The notes under the pieces were generated by a model, which was given only the letters and a program-made list of their open reading frames with translations, was not told the DNA's origin and searched no databases. From Gordonia effusa NBRC 100432 (GTDB taxonomy: Bacteria; Actinomycetota; Actinomycetes; Mycobacteriales; Mycobacteriaceae), in the NCBI RefSeq assembly GCF_000241305.1, contig NZ_BAEH01000064.1:1-56989 (forward strand): 56,989 nucleotides of DNA. Direction: 5' to 3'. Shown here one piece after another: positions 36,701-45,503 of the stretch. How positions within the stretch are numbered: the stretch's first letter is position 1; each line of letters begins with the position of its first letter. The translations under genes and the position numbers were made by a program.

Positions 36701-38964
36701 TAGCCGAGTTCGTTGACCACGTAGCCGTCGACCTCGTCGACATACTTGCGGAAAACCGGATTTTCCAAGTACAGCTGCTTGGCCATCTTGCGATGCTGAC
36801 TGCCGAAGCCCGACAGCAACCACACCGCCGACGCCGGGTCGGGTGAATCAGCGCTGTACACAAGGGGATTCGCTTTGCCCTCGGCGACGGCGCGAACACC
36901 CTTGACGGCATCTTCATGCGTGCGCGCCATCACGACGGCGCGCGAACGGCCATGATTGCGATGCGCAAGCGCACGACCGACGTCGGCAAGTGGCGTCGCC
37001 TGTCCCTCGTCGGATTCCAGCCAGTCGAGCAAATCCTCAGCCGCCTTGCGACGACGCGACGGCAGGAAAGCTGAAATGACCAGCGGCACAACCGATCCCT
37101 CGACTGCCGCTGGCGCGAAGCCATCCGACGGGTCGACTTCAACCTCGGCGACTACGACATCGTCGGCTTTCTTCGACGCCGCGAGCACTGCCCGCTCCGC
37201 ATCGGTCAGATACTCGTCGTCATCATCGAAGTCGTCGTCGACCAAGTCCGCCGCGATCTCCGACGTCGACTCCGCCTCGTCCGGAGCCGGCGCCACGGTC
37301 AGATCCGACGGCAACACCTCACGCACCACCAGATGCGCATTGGTCCCACCGAAACCGAAGCCGGAGATACCGGCAATCGCATGACCGCTGTAGCGCGGCC
37401 AATCGACGCTCTCCTCGACAACCTTGAGATTGGTGGCCTCGAACTGGATATACGGGTTGGGCCCGGCATAGTTCAGTGACGCGGGGAGCTTGTTATTCTG
37501 CAGTGCCAGAATAACTTTCGCGATGGCGCCAGCACCGGCCGCCGACTCCATATGCCCGAAGTTAGTCTTCGCCGAGCCGAGGAGCATCGGATTCTCCGAC
37601 GTACGCCCCCTGCCCACGACGCGACCAAGTGCATCGGCTTCGATCGGATCACCCAAAATCGTGCCGGTACCGTGCGCCTCGACATAGTCGACCTCACGCG
37701 GGTCAAGCGCGGCGTCGGTGTAGGCATCACGCAGAACATCAACCTGCGCTTCGGGATTCGGTGCGAAAATGCCATTGGAGCGGCCATCGGAGTTGACCGC
37801 CGAGCCGGCGATAATCGCCAACACCTGATCGCCGTCGCGGCGGGCATCGGCGATCCGCTTGAGCACTACCAATCCGCCGCCCTCGGACCGGACCATTCCG
37901 TCCGCGTCCTTCGAAAAGGCTTTGATATGACCGTCTTTCGCGACCGCACCGATGGTGTCGAAACCGACCGTAGCGGCTGGCGTCAGCAACATATTGACGC
38001 CGCCGGCCACCGCGACCTCGGACTCGCCCGAGCGCAGTGATCGCACCGCCTGATGGATGGCCACCAGCGAGGACGAACATGCGGTATCGAGGGCGACCGA
38101 CGGGCCGTGGAAGTCGAAGAAATAGGAGACGCGGTTGGCGATAATCGACGTCGACGTTCCGGTGAGCGCGTAGGCGGCGGTCTCATCGGATCCTTCGCCG
38201 AGGCCCATCGCGGCCATCAACTGGTAGTCGTTGGTCGAGGTCCCGACGAAGACGCCGACCGGACGCCCCTTCAGGTCACTCGGCGGGATATGTGCGTGTT
38301 CGAGTGCTTCCCAGGTGAGTTCGAGCGCGAGCCGCTGTTGGGGATCGACCATCTCGACCTCGCGCGGTGACATCTGGAAGAAGTCGGCGTCGAAGCCTTT
38401 GACTTCGTCGAGGTAACCACCGCGCAGATTCGCCTTGTCCAGTACCTCGGCGAGACGAGGGTCCGACCTGAACTCCGACCACCGGCCGTCGGGCAGTTCC
38501 GAGATTCCGTCGACCTCGCCGATCAGCGCGGCCCAAGTGGACTCCGGGGTATCACCGGCACCGGGGAACCGCGTCGACAACCCGACGATCGCGATGTCGT
38601 CGTCGGCGTCGCGGTCGCGTTGCCAGAACGGCTCGGCATCCGCGTCGTCATCAACGTCGGGGTCGCCTTCGATGATCCGCTTGGCCAGCGACGCGATGGT
38701 CGGGTGCTGGTACGCGACCGTCGCAGTCAGAATGACACCGGTCTCGTCCTCGATATCGCCGGCCAATGCGACGGCATCGCGCGAGGACAGACCGAACTCT
38801 TCCATCGGCCGGTCATCGGAGATCGTGTCCGCCGATACCCCGGTAGCGTTGGCGATCCAGTTGCGCAACCAGTCACGCAACTCGGCGACGGTCATCTCGC
38901 CCACGGTCTCGCCGGGGGTCGCTTGCGTGGGCTCGCCGCTCTGGTCGTTATTCAGTTCAGACAT
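33778..38964 (-). CDS. pks13: Mycolic acid condensing polyketide synthase Pks13
   Basis: Type I polyketide synthase of 1728 residues that condenses the meromycoloyl chain with the carboxylated acyl chain to give the alpha-alkyl beta-keto ester precursor of mycolic acid. Domain order: N-terminal carrier (phosphopantetheine Ser61 in FGLSSRDA), ketosynthase (Cys296 in DTACSSSL; His431 and His471), acyltransferase (Ser802 in VPHSMGEA), second carrier (Ser1243 in LGLDSLMA), thioesterase (Ser1536 in GWSFGG, His in GGDHLSIVDEP). This is the standard Pks13 layout and length. The linker before the thioesterase holds repeated VEEPK units (about 1323-1345). Essential in mycobacteria; its loader FadD32 is 11 bp upstream. 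Confidence 0.98.
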   Translation of the reverse strand: MSELNNDQSGEPTQATPGETVGEMTVAELRDWLRNWIANATGVSADTISDDRPMEEFGLSSRDAVALAGDIEDETGVILTATVAYQHPTIASLAKRIIEGDPDVDDDADAEPFWQRDRDADDDIAIVGLSTRFPGAGDTPESTWAALIGEVDGISELPDGRWSEFRSDPRLAEVLDKANLRGGYLDEVKGFDADFFQMSPREVEMVDPQQRLALELTWEALEHAHIPPSDLKGRPVGVFVGTSTNDYQLMAAMGLGEGSDETAAYALTGTSTSIIANRVSYFFDFHGPSVALDTACSSSLVAIHQAVRSLRSGESEVAVAGGVNMLLTPAATVGFDTIGAVAKDGHIKAFSKDADGMVRSEGGGLVVLKRIADARRDGDQVLAIIAGSAVNSDGRSNGIFAPNPEAQVDVLRDAYTDAALDPREVDYVEAHGTGTILGDPIEADALGRVVGRGRTSENPMLLGSAKTNFGHMESAAGAGAIAKVILALQNNKLPASLNYAGPNPYIQFEATNLKVVEESVDWPRYSGHAIAGISGFGFGGTNAHLVVREVLPSDLTVAPAPDEAESTSEIAADLVDDDFDDDDEYLTDAERAVLAASKKADDVVVAEVEVDPSDGFAPAAVEGSVVPLVISAFLPSRRRKAAEDLLDWLESDEGQATPLADVGRALAHRNHGRSRAVVMARTHEDAVKGVRAVAEGKANPLVYSADSPDPASAVWLLSGFGSQHRKMAKQLYLENPVFRKYVDEVDGYVVNELGYSIAEMFVDDEQTYGIETSQVGIYTIQVALAQLLRHHGAEPGVLVPHSMGEASAAFISGGLSLADATRVICQRSRLMGEGESMLQGDDIRLMALVEYSADDITGVLADYPDLEICVYAAPTHTVIGGPESQVDAIVSRAESEGKLGRKLQTKGASHTSQMDPLLGELSYELTGIEALKPKVGFYSSIDRETFYRPGSDPVHTIDYFIKGLRHSVWFSQAIAKSVENGHRTFLELSPNPAVLISVAAVTFSAGLHDAELIETLRRKEDENYGFINAVMKLYVHGHAADIASLFGAGDFADIPRTRFERKPYWLQAQISGGGSAGRAPGSHVALPDGRHAWEVNAAAVTDPRELVRSAAAEVISDVQVGASEAYAELPTDGTLTTTLSPHPGGASVSIHARDGKHFRLLFDAVVTGVSATATPAAAVAQPVKPPEEVVAEDEIVDDIGNKWDANSGEPVGDRLAIIVGESMGYDPEDLPREIALIELGLDSLMAVRIKNRVEFEFDIPQLQLQAMRQATLADVEKFVQFAVTHRDQLADLNENAAGGGELDTAALNAYIDEQTALEAQKPKVEEPKVEEPNVEEPKVAAEPKAPSAPVDLSDRAAVAEAAGADVPPRDAAERLTFGVYAVVTGKSAGGIFNKLPVLDEETAQKLTDRLSERAGGELDVEDVLDSETIEELSDYVRQHMDDSADTDGFVRYLRLAPEGKKTYDPAAGDPTPVLLFHPAGGNTVAYEALLKRLPDDQPVIGFDRGVEGSIEERVREYIPKLREIQPQGPYVLVGWSFGGALAYGVAQVLREAGEEVAFIGLIDVVRPKADMIETPDSKRDRLERWKNFAVRNYDLDPDIPIPMDRLVDADDAGQFQIIMEMMAMSDTKIPGGIIEHQRTSFVENRILDQIQPTVYDRKVVLYRADKMHDGAIELEPKWAEIDEDGRWGEVVDDLEIVHIGGDHLSIVDEPYVAKIGADLTKRMNDLKE

Positions 38965-38975
38965 CGTTTCTCAGA

Positions 38976-40883
38976 CTACTGGTTAGGCGCGTCAGGGAAG
39001 GCGGTCTGCTGGTAGCCGCCGCGTAGCGTGCCGTCGATGTATGCGGCTTTCGCCGCGCGACGTGCGATCTTGCCACTGGATGTCCGCGGAATCGAACCCG
39101 CCGGAACCAACAGCACATCGCGTGTCATCACGCCGTGCCGCTGCGCGATCGCCGCGCGTACAGTGTCGGCGACCTCTTGCGGATCGGTCCGACGGCCAAC
39201 GCCGCGCTCGCCGACGATCACCAACTGTTCCGACGCGTCGTCGGCGTCGAAGGTCAGACCGCTGGCCGAATTCTCGAAGACCACGGCCGGTAGCTGATTG
39301 GCTGGAACCGAGAACGCCGCGATGAAGCCCGGGCGCAGTGCGGTACTCGAGTTCTCCGCGCTGTGTTCGAGGTCCTGCGGATAGTGGTTACGACCGTCGA
39401 CGATGACGAGATCCTTGACGCGACCGGTGATATACAGCTCGCCGTCGAGCCAGACGCCGTAGTCGCCGGTACGCATCCACTGCGCGTCGGCCGGTGCACC
39501 CTCACTGTGGCTGCCCTGCGGCAACGGGGTGGTCAGCTTGTTATGGAACGTCTCGACCGTCTCGTCGGGCTTATTCCAATACCCGACACCGATGTTGAGG
39601 CCGTGCAGCCAAATCTCGCCGACGTTGCCGTCAATGAGCTCGGTGCCGGTATCCGAATCGACGATAGTGGCCCACTGGCTAATCGCGACCTGTCCACACG
39701 AGACCTGTGCGATGGCGTTGGGCGAGTCGGCATCGACCACGACCATGCGTCCGGCGTTCAACTCGTCGCGGTCGACGTAGATGACCTTCGCTTCGTTCTC
39801 ACGCTGTGTCGCGGAGACGAACAGTGTTGCCTCGGCCATGCCGTAACACGGCTTGATCGCGGTCTTGGGCAGTCCGTAGGGCGCGAAAGCGTCGTTGAAT
39901 TTCTTCATCGAGCTGACCGTCACCGGCTCGGAGCCGTTGATCAGACCGATGACATTGGACAGGTCGAGGCTTTCACCCTCTTTGGGCAGGCCGCGCGCGG
40001 CGGCGTGTTCGAAAGCGAAGTTCGGGGCGGCGGCATAGGTCTCGGCACCGTCGGCCGCAGCGGCAAGTTCTTTTATCCAGCGACCCGGGCGGCGAACAAA
40101 TGCCTGCGGGCTCATGATTGTGATGTAGCGTCCGCCGAGTGCGGGGAGGATGACTGTCAGCAGGCCCATGTCGTGGAACATCGGGAGCCAGGTCACGCCG
40201 CGTGCGTTGCGATCGATCTCGATGGTCGAGTAGATCTGCAGGACATTCGCGGCGACCGCCTGATAGGTGATCTCGACGCCGGCCGGGATGCGAGTCGACC
40301 CGGAGGTGTACTGCAGGTATGCGACCGTGTCGCGGTTGTGGTCCTTGCCCGCGACCGGGGCGACCCAGCTCGAACCGACCGAGTCGGGTACCGCGTCGAC
40401 GGCGATCACGCGCGGGCGTTCCTTGGCCGGACGATCGGAGAAGAAGTCGCGCACCGCTTCGGCGGATTTGGTCGAGGTCAGAATCGCGGTCGGCTTGCAA
40501 TCGTTAAGCACCGCATGCAGTCGATCGGTGTGGCCCGGCTCGTCGGGCGAGAACAGCGGCACGGCGACGTTGCTGGCATAAAGCGCGGAGAAGAAGCCGA
40601 TGACATATTCCAGCGACTGCGGAGCCAAGATGGCCACCCGGTCGCCCGGCTTGGTCACCTGTTGCAGCCGCGCGGCGACCGCGCGCAACCGTTTACCGAA
40701 CTGAGCCCACGTCAGATCCTGCGCCTCACCATCGCGTTCCCGCGAGTAGTCGATGTAGCGGTAGGCCAACGTGTCGGCCTCGTCGCGTACATTGCGCTCG
40801 ACGTAGTCGACGAGCGTCGCGTCCTCGGTGAAGTGGAGGTTTCCCGACTCGTCGAGAAACTGCTCGAATTCAGTCTTCAGCAT
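38976..40883 (-). CDS. fadD32: Long-chain fatty-acid-AMP ligase FadD32
   Basis: Activates the meromycolic chain as acyl-adenylate and loads it on the N-terminal carrier of Pks13. The 635-residue protein shows the adenylate-forming core: P-loop [25 protein letters not shown] (family HDMGL motif), [12 protein letters not shown], a C-terminal hinge region with [19 protein letters not shown], and a late Lys in [12 protein letters not shown] 40883 with AGGAG 5 bp before it. It heads a fadD32-pks13-accD4 unit with intergenic gaps of 11 and 4 bp. Confidence 0.97.
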   Translation of the reverse strand: MLKTEFEQFLDESGNLHFTEDATLVDYVERNVRDEADTLAYRYIDYSRERDGEAQDLTWAQFGKRLRAVAARLQQVTKPGDRVAILAPQSLEYVIGFFSALYASNVAVPLFSPDEPGHTDRLHAVLNDCKPTAILTSTKSAEAVRDFFSDRPAKERPRVIAVDAVPDSVGSSWVAPVAGKDHNRDTVAYLQYTSGSTRIPAGVEITYQAVAANVLQIYSTIEIDRNARGVTWLPMFHDMGLLTVILPALGGRYITIMSPQAFVRRPGRWIKELAAAADGAETYAAAPNFAFEHAAARGLPKEGESLDLSNVIGLINGSEPVTVSSMKKFNDAFAPYGLPKTAIKPCYGMAEATLFVSATQRENEAKVIYVDRDELNAGRMVVVDADSPNAIAQVSCGQVAISQWATIVDSDTGTELIDGNVGEIWLHGLNIGVGYWNKPDETVETFHNKLTTPLPQGSHSEGAPADAQWMRTGDYGVWLDGELYITGRVKDLVIVDGRNHYPQDLEHSAENSSTALRPGFIAAFSVPANQLPAVVFENSASGLTFDADDASEQLVIVGERGVGRRTDPQEVADTVRAAIAQRHGVMTRDVLLVPAGSIPRTSSGKIARRAAKAAYIDGTLRGGYQQTAFPDAPNQ

Positions 40884-41053
40884 TCGTACTCCTGCGCTGC
40901 CCGCTAGTTACTTCGGCAGCCGTTCCATTTCGATGCGAACTTTTCGCTATTTCGTATTCCGTATTAAATGTTTTGCAACATGCGTGCGTTGCGCATTTAT
41001 CCAACCGTTACCTTGAGATGGTAGTCGGACATGTGCGCCAAACCGTGGATATC
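40884..41053 (-). promoter_or_regulatory. A+T-rich upstream region of fadD32-pks13-accD4
   Basis: The 170-bp gap upstream of fadD32 is clearly richer in A+T (for example around 40950-40985) than its neighbours and should contain the promoter of the three-gene mycolate unit. On the minus strand a TTGCAA is followed by A/T-rich candidates (TTAATA, TACGAA), but the spacing is not convincing, so no exact promoter is assigned. Confidence 0.4.
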
Positions 41054-42025
41054 TTACTCTCCACGAAGCAACGGGATGACCGGAGCGAACGCATCCATCT
41101 GAGTGGGAAACACTCCGACATATGACATCGACGTCCGGCGGCGAACTTCTCTGATCTGATCCGCGATCTGGTCAAACGTCCCGAAGGCCAGGTATGGCGA
41201 TTGCAGAATGTCGTCGACGGTCAACGTGACATCCCGGGCGATATTGGGCGGATACCCCTGGTCGAGCGCCTTTAGCGCCATCTCCGCGGTCGCCTCACGG
41301 TCGTCGGTGATGACGATGGTCGCGATAGTCCAATTCAATTCGATGTCGTCGAAGCGATCGCCGGCCGCCTGCCGGATCACGTCGACACGTTCGATGGTCT
41401 TTTCGATAGTCATGTCGGACAACCGCAATTGCCCCTCACGAGTGGTGCCCGTTGCGACCGAGATGACGTCGGCGTATTTCGCGGCCAACGCGAGCATCTT
41501 GGGTCCACCACCGCCGACGGCAAGCGGCGGCCGAGGCCCCTGCCGTGGACGAGGACTGCCGACCAAGCCGTTGATCTTGTAGAACTCGCCGTCGAAGTTG
41601 ACTTCCTCGCCGCGCAATAGGCCATCGAGGATGATCAGGGCTTCTTCTAACCGCCGGATTCGAGCGCCGGGTGACTCGAATTCGATGCCGGCTTTGTCGA
41701 ATTCCTCTTTCATCCACCCGGCGCCGATGCCCAGTTCCAGTCGGCCCTTCGACAACACGTCAATGGTGGTCGCCTCTTTGGCGAGCAACGCGGGGTGCCG
41801 CCAACCGTTGGCGAGCACCGAAGTGGCCAGCCGAATCGTGCTGGTGGCCTGAGTCAACGCGCCCAGAGCGGCGAGCGGCCCCACCTGATTGCCCAGATGA
41901 TCTGGGATAGCGAAGGTGTCGAACCCGTACTCTTCGGCGGTCTGCGCGAGCTGTACGAACTTACGAGCGCCGCCCTCGTCCTTATTGCCCTCGCCGCCTG
42001 CGCCGAAGCGGAACTTGCGGGTCAT
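41054..42025 (-). CDS. LLM-class F420-dependent oxidoreductase
   Basis: Luciferase-like family protein, 323 residues, closest in style to mycobacterial F420-dependent oxidoreductases: FVQLAQTAEEYGFDTFAIPDH, LATSVLANGWRHPALLAKEATTIDVLSKG, LELGIGAGWMKEEFDKAGI and AVGGGGPKMLALAAKYADVIS. ATG 42025. It lies between fadD32 and the cutinase-like gene, which are neighbours in M. tuberculosis, so it is an insertion in the conserved block. Whether it acts on a mycolate-related compound is unknown. Confidence 0.9.
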   Translation of the reverse strand: MTRKFRFGAGGEGNKDEGGARKFVQLAQTAEEYGFDTFAIPDHLGNQVGPLAALGALTQATSTIRLATSVLANGWRHPALLAKEATTIDVLSKGRLELGIGAGWMKEEFDKAGIEFESPGARIRRLEEALIILDGLLRGEEVNFDGEFYKINGLVGSPRPRQGPRPPLAVGGGGPKMLALAAKYADVISVATGTTREGQLRLSDMTIEKTIERVDVIRQAAGDRFDDIELNWTIATIVITDDREATAEMALKALDQGYPPNIARDVTLTVDDILQSPYLAFGTFDQIADQIREVRRRTSMSYVGVFPTQMDAFAPVIPLLRGE

Positions 42026-42157
42026 TCACGTCTCCTCGCCGATTGCACAAAAATTTCGCCGCAACCACGGGTCCCCGACAAACCCGGATGCGGCACGCGA
42101 CCACCCACGTTACGTTGGCGATCGCGGTGCGACCAAATATCGGACGTGACCTTGCGG

Positions 42158-43159
42158 TCAACTATGTTTCGGCCGGGGCGCGGCGGTGATGAGGTCGGCC
42201 GACCAGCCGTACATCCACTGGGTCGCGGTACTGCCATCCACTTGCCAGTACTTCGGGGTCGCGTACATCGCGTGCACCGGATTATTTATCGCGCCGGCGA
42301 GTTGAGTCACCGCGCGGAGCGGGTTAGCGACCGTCGGCGAATCACAGATGAGATCGCCTGGCGCACATATGCTTTGCACACGCTCTTGCAGCGAACCGAA
42401 ACCCTGCTGACGCGGTCCGTTGAACTTGATGCCGGGCACCAGGCCGCCAATTCCGGCCAACGCGATCTCGGCTCCGACGCCGTCGGGGTTTGGCCCGATG
42501 TCGTGTTGCTTACCCGCTTCGCGCCGACCGTCGGCGATCATCCCGATGCCGAGAACGAGATCTTCATTACCCTTCGGCAAGACGCCGCGCTCAGTGCCGA
42601 TAATGCTGGCCAGATCACCCGCGATCACCGCACCCTGCGAGAAGCCCATGATCACAAAACGCGTCAGCGGGCATTTCTCGTTGACCGACGAAATGCGGCC
42701 CGCGGCGCGTTTGTATCCCTGCGAACGCGAGGTGTTGTAGTCCGCCTGCCTATCGGCGAGATTCGTCGGATTACGGAACTGCGCCATATAGGGCACCGTG
42801 TACACCTCGGTACGCGACGTCGGAAACTGCTCCTGCAATGCCTTGGACACTCGCAGCATCAGTGACCGTGGATTCGCGTGGGGGCGGAACGGATCGTCGG
42901 AGGCCGACGATTCCCACGTACCGGGGATCACGACCGTTTCCACGTCCGGACAACTCGCTGGCTGGCTGTCCGGACGCTGCGCGCCCGGAGTCGACGGCGG
43001 CGGCGAACTACCCGGCGGGATGATCGGCGTGGGACCGAAACTGTTGATTATCAGCAGGATGACCAACACGATGGCGATGATCGCCAACCCGACGATGAGC
43101 AGCAGCCATCGGGTAAGTCTACGGTTTCGCTTGCGCCGCACCGCTTTTGGAGAATTCAT
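42158..43159 (-). CDS. Cutinase-like membrane-anchored hydrolase (Rv3802c/Culp6-like)
   Basis: Serine esterase of 333 residues. One N-terminal membrane segment (about 17-38, WLLLIVGLAIIAIVLVILLI) anchors it, followed by a Pro/Ser-rich linker and a cutinase domain with the nucleophile motif GFSQGAVIAGDLA and an ICAPGDLICDS segment, where the catalytic Asp and the disulfide Cys are expected. By position (just upstream of fadD32 in the same block) and architecture it corresponds to M. tuberculosis Rv3802c, an essential thioesterase/phospholipase A tied to mycolate metabolism. In this genome an LLM gene is inserted between it and fadD32. The lipoprotein gene ends 16 bp before its start. Confidence 0.88.
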   Translation of the reverse strand: MNSPKAVRRKRNRRLTRWLLLIVGLAIIAIVLVILLIINSFGPTPIIPPGSSPPPSTPGAQRPDSQPASCPDVETVVIPGTWESSASDDPFRPHANPRSLMLRVSKALQEQFPTSRTEVYTVPYMAQFRNPTNLADRQADYNTSRSQGYKRAAGRISSVNEKCPLTRFVIMGFSQGAVIAGDLASIIGTERGVLPKGNEDLVLGIGMIADGRREAGKQHDIGPNPDGVGAEIALAGIGGLVPGIKFNGPRQQGFGSLQERVQSICAPGDLICDSPTVANPLRAVTQLAGAINNPVHAMYATPKYWQVDGSTATQWMYGWSADLITAAPRPKHS

Positions 43160-43175
43160 TCGCTAGCGTTCGCGG

Positions 43176-43715
43176 TTAGCAATAGTTCTCGACGGCGGCC
43201 TTGATGACTTTGTCCGCCTTAGCGTTGGCATCGGCAGCCGACTTGGTTCCCGGACTCGTGGCCGCGAGCACAAATGCCTTCCAGGTGTTCTGATCGCCGC
43301 CCTTGCTGCGTTGCGTGCAGACATACTCGGCCATCGTCAGCGCGATGGTGTTGTCGGTGTCGCCCATGAATGTGACATTCATGCCCTTGAGTGCGGCGAG
43401 ATACTTCTTACCCTTATCCGAAACCGGTGCCGTCGACCCGCCCGGGAACTCCCGGGGCTGCGACGTCGCCGAGTTGGGATTGGTAGCCGGCATTCCGGGC
43501 TTAGAGGTGTCGGTGCCATTGGGCGACTGAATCGTCGTAGACGGCGAGCCGCTGTCATTCGACGACTGCGGCGCACCCGAGTACATCGACGTCGTGGTAA
43601 CCGGTTGCGTAATCGGAGCGGTAGCGGTCGAGTCGTCGCCGCAGGCGCTGAGGGTCGCTATCGTGAGAGCACCGGCTCCCGCGATGAGTGCCCAGCGAAA
43701 CATCCGTTTCGTCAT
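43176..43715 (-). CDS. DUF732-like lipoprotein
   Basis: ATG 43715 gives a lipoprotein signal peptide with the lipobox TLSAC (Cys at residue 25); a longer frame exists but lacks a signal. After the acyl-Cys comes a Ser/Thr/Pro/Asn-rich spacer of about 70 residues and then a compact helical domain of about 80 residues with two Cys (EYVCTQ and the C-terminal NYC), the pattern of the DUF732 family of mycobacterial secreted proteins. Function unknown. It is probably in an operon with the downstream cutinase-like gene and sits in the outer envelope, attached to the membrane. Confidence 0.8.
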   Translation of the reverse strand: MTKRMFRWALIAGAGALTIATLSACGDDSTATAPITQPVTTTSMYSGAPQSSNDSGSPSTTIQSPNGTDTSKPGMPATNPNSATSQPREFPGGSTAPVSDKGKKYLAALKGMNVTFMGDTDNTIALTMAEYVCTQRSKGGDQNTWKAFVLAATSPGTKSAADANAKADKVIKAAVENYC

Positions 43716-43872
43716 GTGTGTACTGCTGCCTTTCACCCGATCATTCGCCCGACACTGAGTTACGCTACCTGCCCGCGTGACCATTCTTGCGCCATGAAAC
43801 CACCCGACCTGCGATAACACCAGAATTCCTCAGCCAGAATTTAGGCATCGCATGTCTGCCGATCAGGCTGGC

Positions 43873-45309
43873 CTACTTGGTTACCCGCGCACCATCGCGT
43901 GCGGTCCAGACGATCTTGCCGCGCTGGAAGGTATTGAAGCGTCCTTTGCCGTCCCTAGTCGGCAATTCGTCGCTCGTCGGCAGGCCCAGTTTGCCGCCGG
44001 TGGCACCCACGCTCGCGTAGAGACCACCGATGCCGCCGGCCACGATTTTCGGACCCTTGGGACCGGTGAAGATCCGGCCACCGCGGAAGTCTTGCGCACG
44101 ACCACCAGGCACGGCGTATTCCGGCGTCAGGCACTCGCCAAGCGACTTACGGTTGCGGTCGTACACCTTCTTGATCTTCCCGGCGGTACGGCATGCCGGC
44201 CGATCGCCGGACAGACCGAGCGCGCCGGCCGCTTGCGGCCACGCCTGGGACATCTCGAACTGCCAGTAGGCCCAGGTGTGCGTGCCCGACGGTCGATAGA
44301 CCGCCTGTCCCGGCACGCCGGACTGATTGAGTTTGGTGGCGAACTGCTGCGAGGTCACCCGCGACAGCAACTCAAGTCCGACGCCGCTGTAGTTGGTCGC
44401 CAGCATCGGGATATCCGACGGTTTGTCATGCGGACCGACCATTCCGTTGCCCGACGAGATGTAGAGGCTCGTGCCCTGCAGTTTGTCGACCAACAGATAC
44501 GGGTCGTGTTCCTTCCACGCTGGGTTACTCGGGGCGCCAAACATCTTGCCCGAGTCGTAGCCGCCGCCGTCGCGCAACGCGAACTGGATCGCCTGCGGCA
44601 TCCCCATCGACGTCATCTGCAAAATGCCGGAGAACGACGCTGCGAACTTGTAGAAGCCCGGGTTGCGCGCGGCCAAGGTCATCGCGGCGGTGCCACCCAT
44701 CGACAATCCCTCGACGCCGCGCACATCGGTTGAGCGCCAATCCTTTTCGAGGATCGGTGGCAGTTCGTGGATGAGGAAGGTCTCCCACTGGTAGTTCTTG
44801 CCGCGGTCAGGCTGCAGCCAGTTCGTGTAGAAACTCGACTCGCCGCCGACCGGCAAGATCACGTTGACGTTCTTGTCCTTGTAGAACTCTTCGGCGTTGG
44901 TCTCCAGGAGCCAGCCATTTTGGTCATCGCGCGCACGCAGGCCATCGAGCATGGTCAGTTGCGGGAACTTGGCGTTCGGCTTGGCCCACCAGTCGCGGGC
45001 GAGAAGCATCTGCACCTGGACGTCGGTGTTCATCGCGGGCGAGTGGACCCACACGGCGACGTGCCGATCAGTCAGCCACGACACCTTGGTCACTTTGGCG
45101 TCCTGCGCAGGGGCGGCGGCAGGCGTCGTCGACGACGGCGCCGGGGCTGGCGCGGGTGCGGGTGCGGACGGCGATGCTGGCGCTGGTGCGGGCGCAGGGG
45201 CTGCCGACCCGACGCCGAGGCTGGTAACCGCCAGAACTCCGCTGACGCCAACCGCGGCCACCATCAGTCCGGCCTTGCGTCCGAACCCGCGCGTGCCTGT
45301 TTTTCTCAT
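43873..45309 (-). CDS. Antigen 85-family mycolyltransferase with C-terminal LGFP repeat
   Basis: Exported mycolyltransferase of about 478 residues; transfers mycolate between trehalose monomycolate and acceptors such as arabinan. ATG 45309 is chosen because a GGAG lies 9 bp upstream; GTG 45315 has the site too close. Signal peptide, then an Ala/Pro-rich linker (about residues 38-70), the alpha/beta-hydrolase domain with nucleophile GLSMGGTA and the C-terminal GTHTWAYWQ His motif, and finally an LGFP-type repeat region (GGKLGLPTSDELP, RFNTFQRGKIVW). LGFP repeats are thought to bind the cell wall; this fusion is known in some corynebacterial mycolyltransferases. A possible MtrA-box array lies upstream. 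Confidence 0.9.
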   Translation of the reverse strand: MRKTGTRGFGRKAGLMVAAVGVSGVLAVTSLGVGSAAPAPAPAPASPSAPAPAPAPAPSSTTPAAAPAQDAKVTKVSWLTDRHVAVWVHSPAMNTDVQVQMLLARDWWAKPNAKFPQLTMLDGLRARDDQNGWLLETNAEEFYKDKNVNVILPVGGESSFYTNWLQPDRGKNYQWETFLIHELPPILEKDWRSTDVRGVEGLSMGGTAAMTLAARNPGFYKFAASFSGILQMTSMGMPQAIQFALRDGGGYDSGKMFGAPSNPAWKEHDPYLLVDKLQGTSLYISSGNGMVGPHDKPSDIPMLATNYSGVGLELLSRVTSQQFATKLNQSGVPGQAVYRPSGTHTWAYWQFEMSQAWPQAAGALGLSGDRPACRTAGKIKKVYDRNRKSLGECLTPEYAVPGGRAQDFRGGRIFTGPKGPKIVAGGIGGLYASVGATGGKLGLPTSDELPTRDGKGRFNTFQRGKIVWTARDGARVTK

Positions 45310-45381
45310 CGCCACGTTCTCCCTTTCCCAACTGCCTACGCGTGTTTTCTACACGCCGGACGTCGAGTTTTGGGGTTGCCA

Positions 45382-45426
45382 CGCTGTGACTGATGGGATT
45401 TCTGTGATTTTTGTGATTACTGTGAC
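45382..45426 (-). promoter_or_regulatory. Five tandem 9-bp repeats resembling MtrA boxes
   Basis: Read on the minus strand, towards the mycolyltransferase, the 45 nt are exactly five 9-mers: GTCACAGTA, ATCACAAAA, ATCACAGAA, ATCCCATCA, GTCACAGCG. The last is identical to the GTCACAgcg unit described for the response regulator MtrA at the M. tuberculosis fbpB promoter and oriC, where tandem units are bound. The array lies 73-117 bp upstream of the chosen start codon. The sequence match is direct; binding by MtrA is inference. Confidence 0.55.
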
Positions 45427-45453
45427 TCGTCGGTCCAGCCGTCAGATACACGA

Positions 45454-45486
45454 AAACGGCGCGTGAGGAGTCCTCACGCGCCGTTT
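45454..45486 (-). terminator. Rho-independent terminator after the antigen 85 gene
   Basis: Perfect 16-bp arms (45454-45469 and 45471-45486, around one central base) form a very stable hairpin 17 bp after the stop of the gene at 45504; on the minus strand it is followed by TTTTCG. It isolates that gene from the LGFP-fusion gene downstream. Confidence 0.85.
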
Positions 45487-45503
45487 CGGCTATCGAGTTG
45501 GTA

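Noticed and set aside
33778..38964. A third carrier domain in Pks13 around residues 1370-1440
   Set aside because: The helical stretch before the thioesterase lacks a GxDS-type attachment serine and is also present in mycobacterial Pks13 as linker.
39363..40907. Plus-strand open frame (514 codons) antisense to fadD32
   Set aside because: Shadow of fadD32; no ribosome-binding site, no family resemblance.
45385..45429. Tandem 9-mers as a simple microsatellite
   Set aside because: The units vary outside the TCACA core and match a known regulator motif; slippage repeats would be more uniform.
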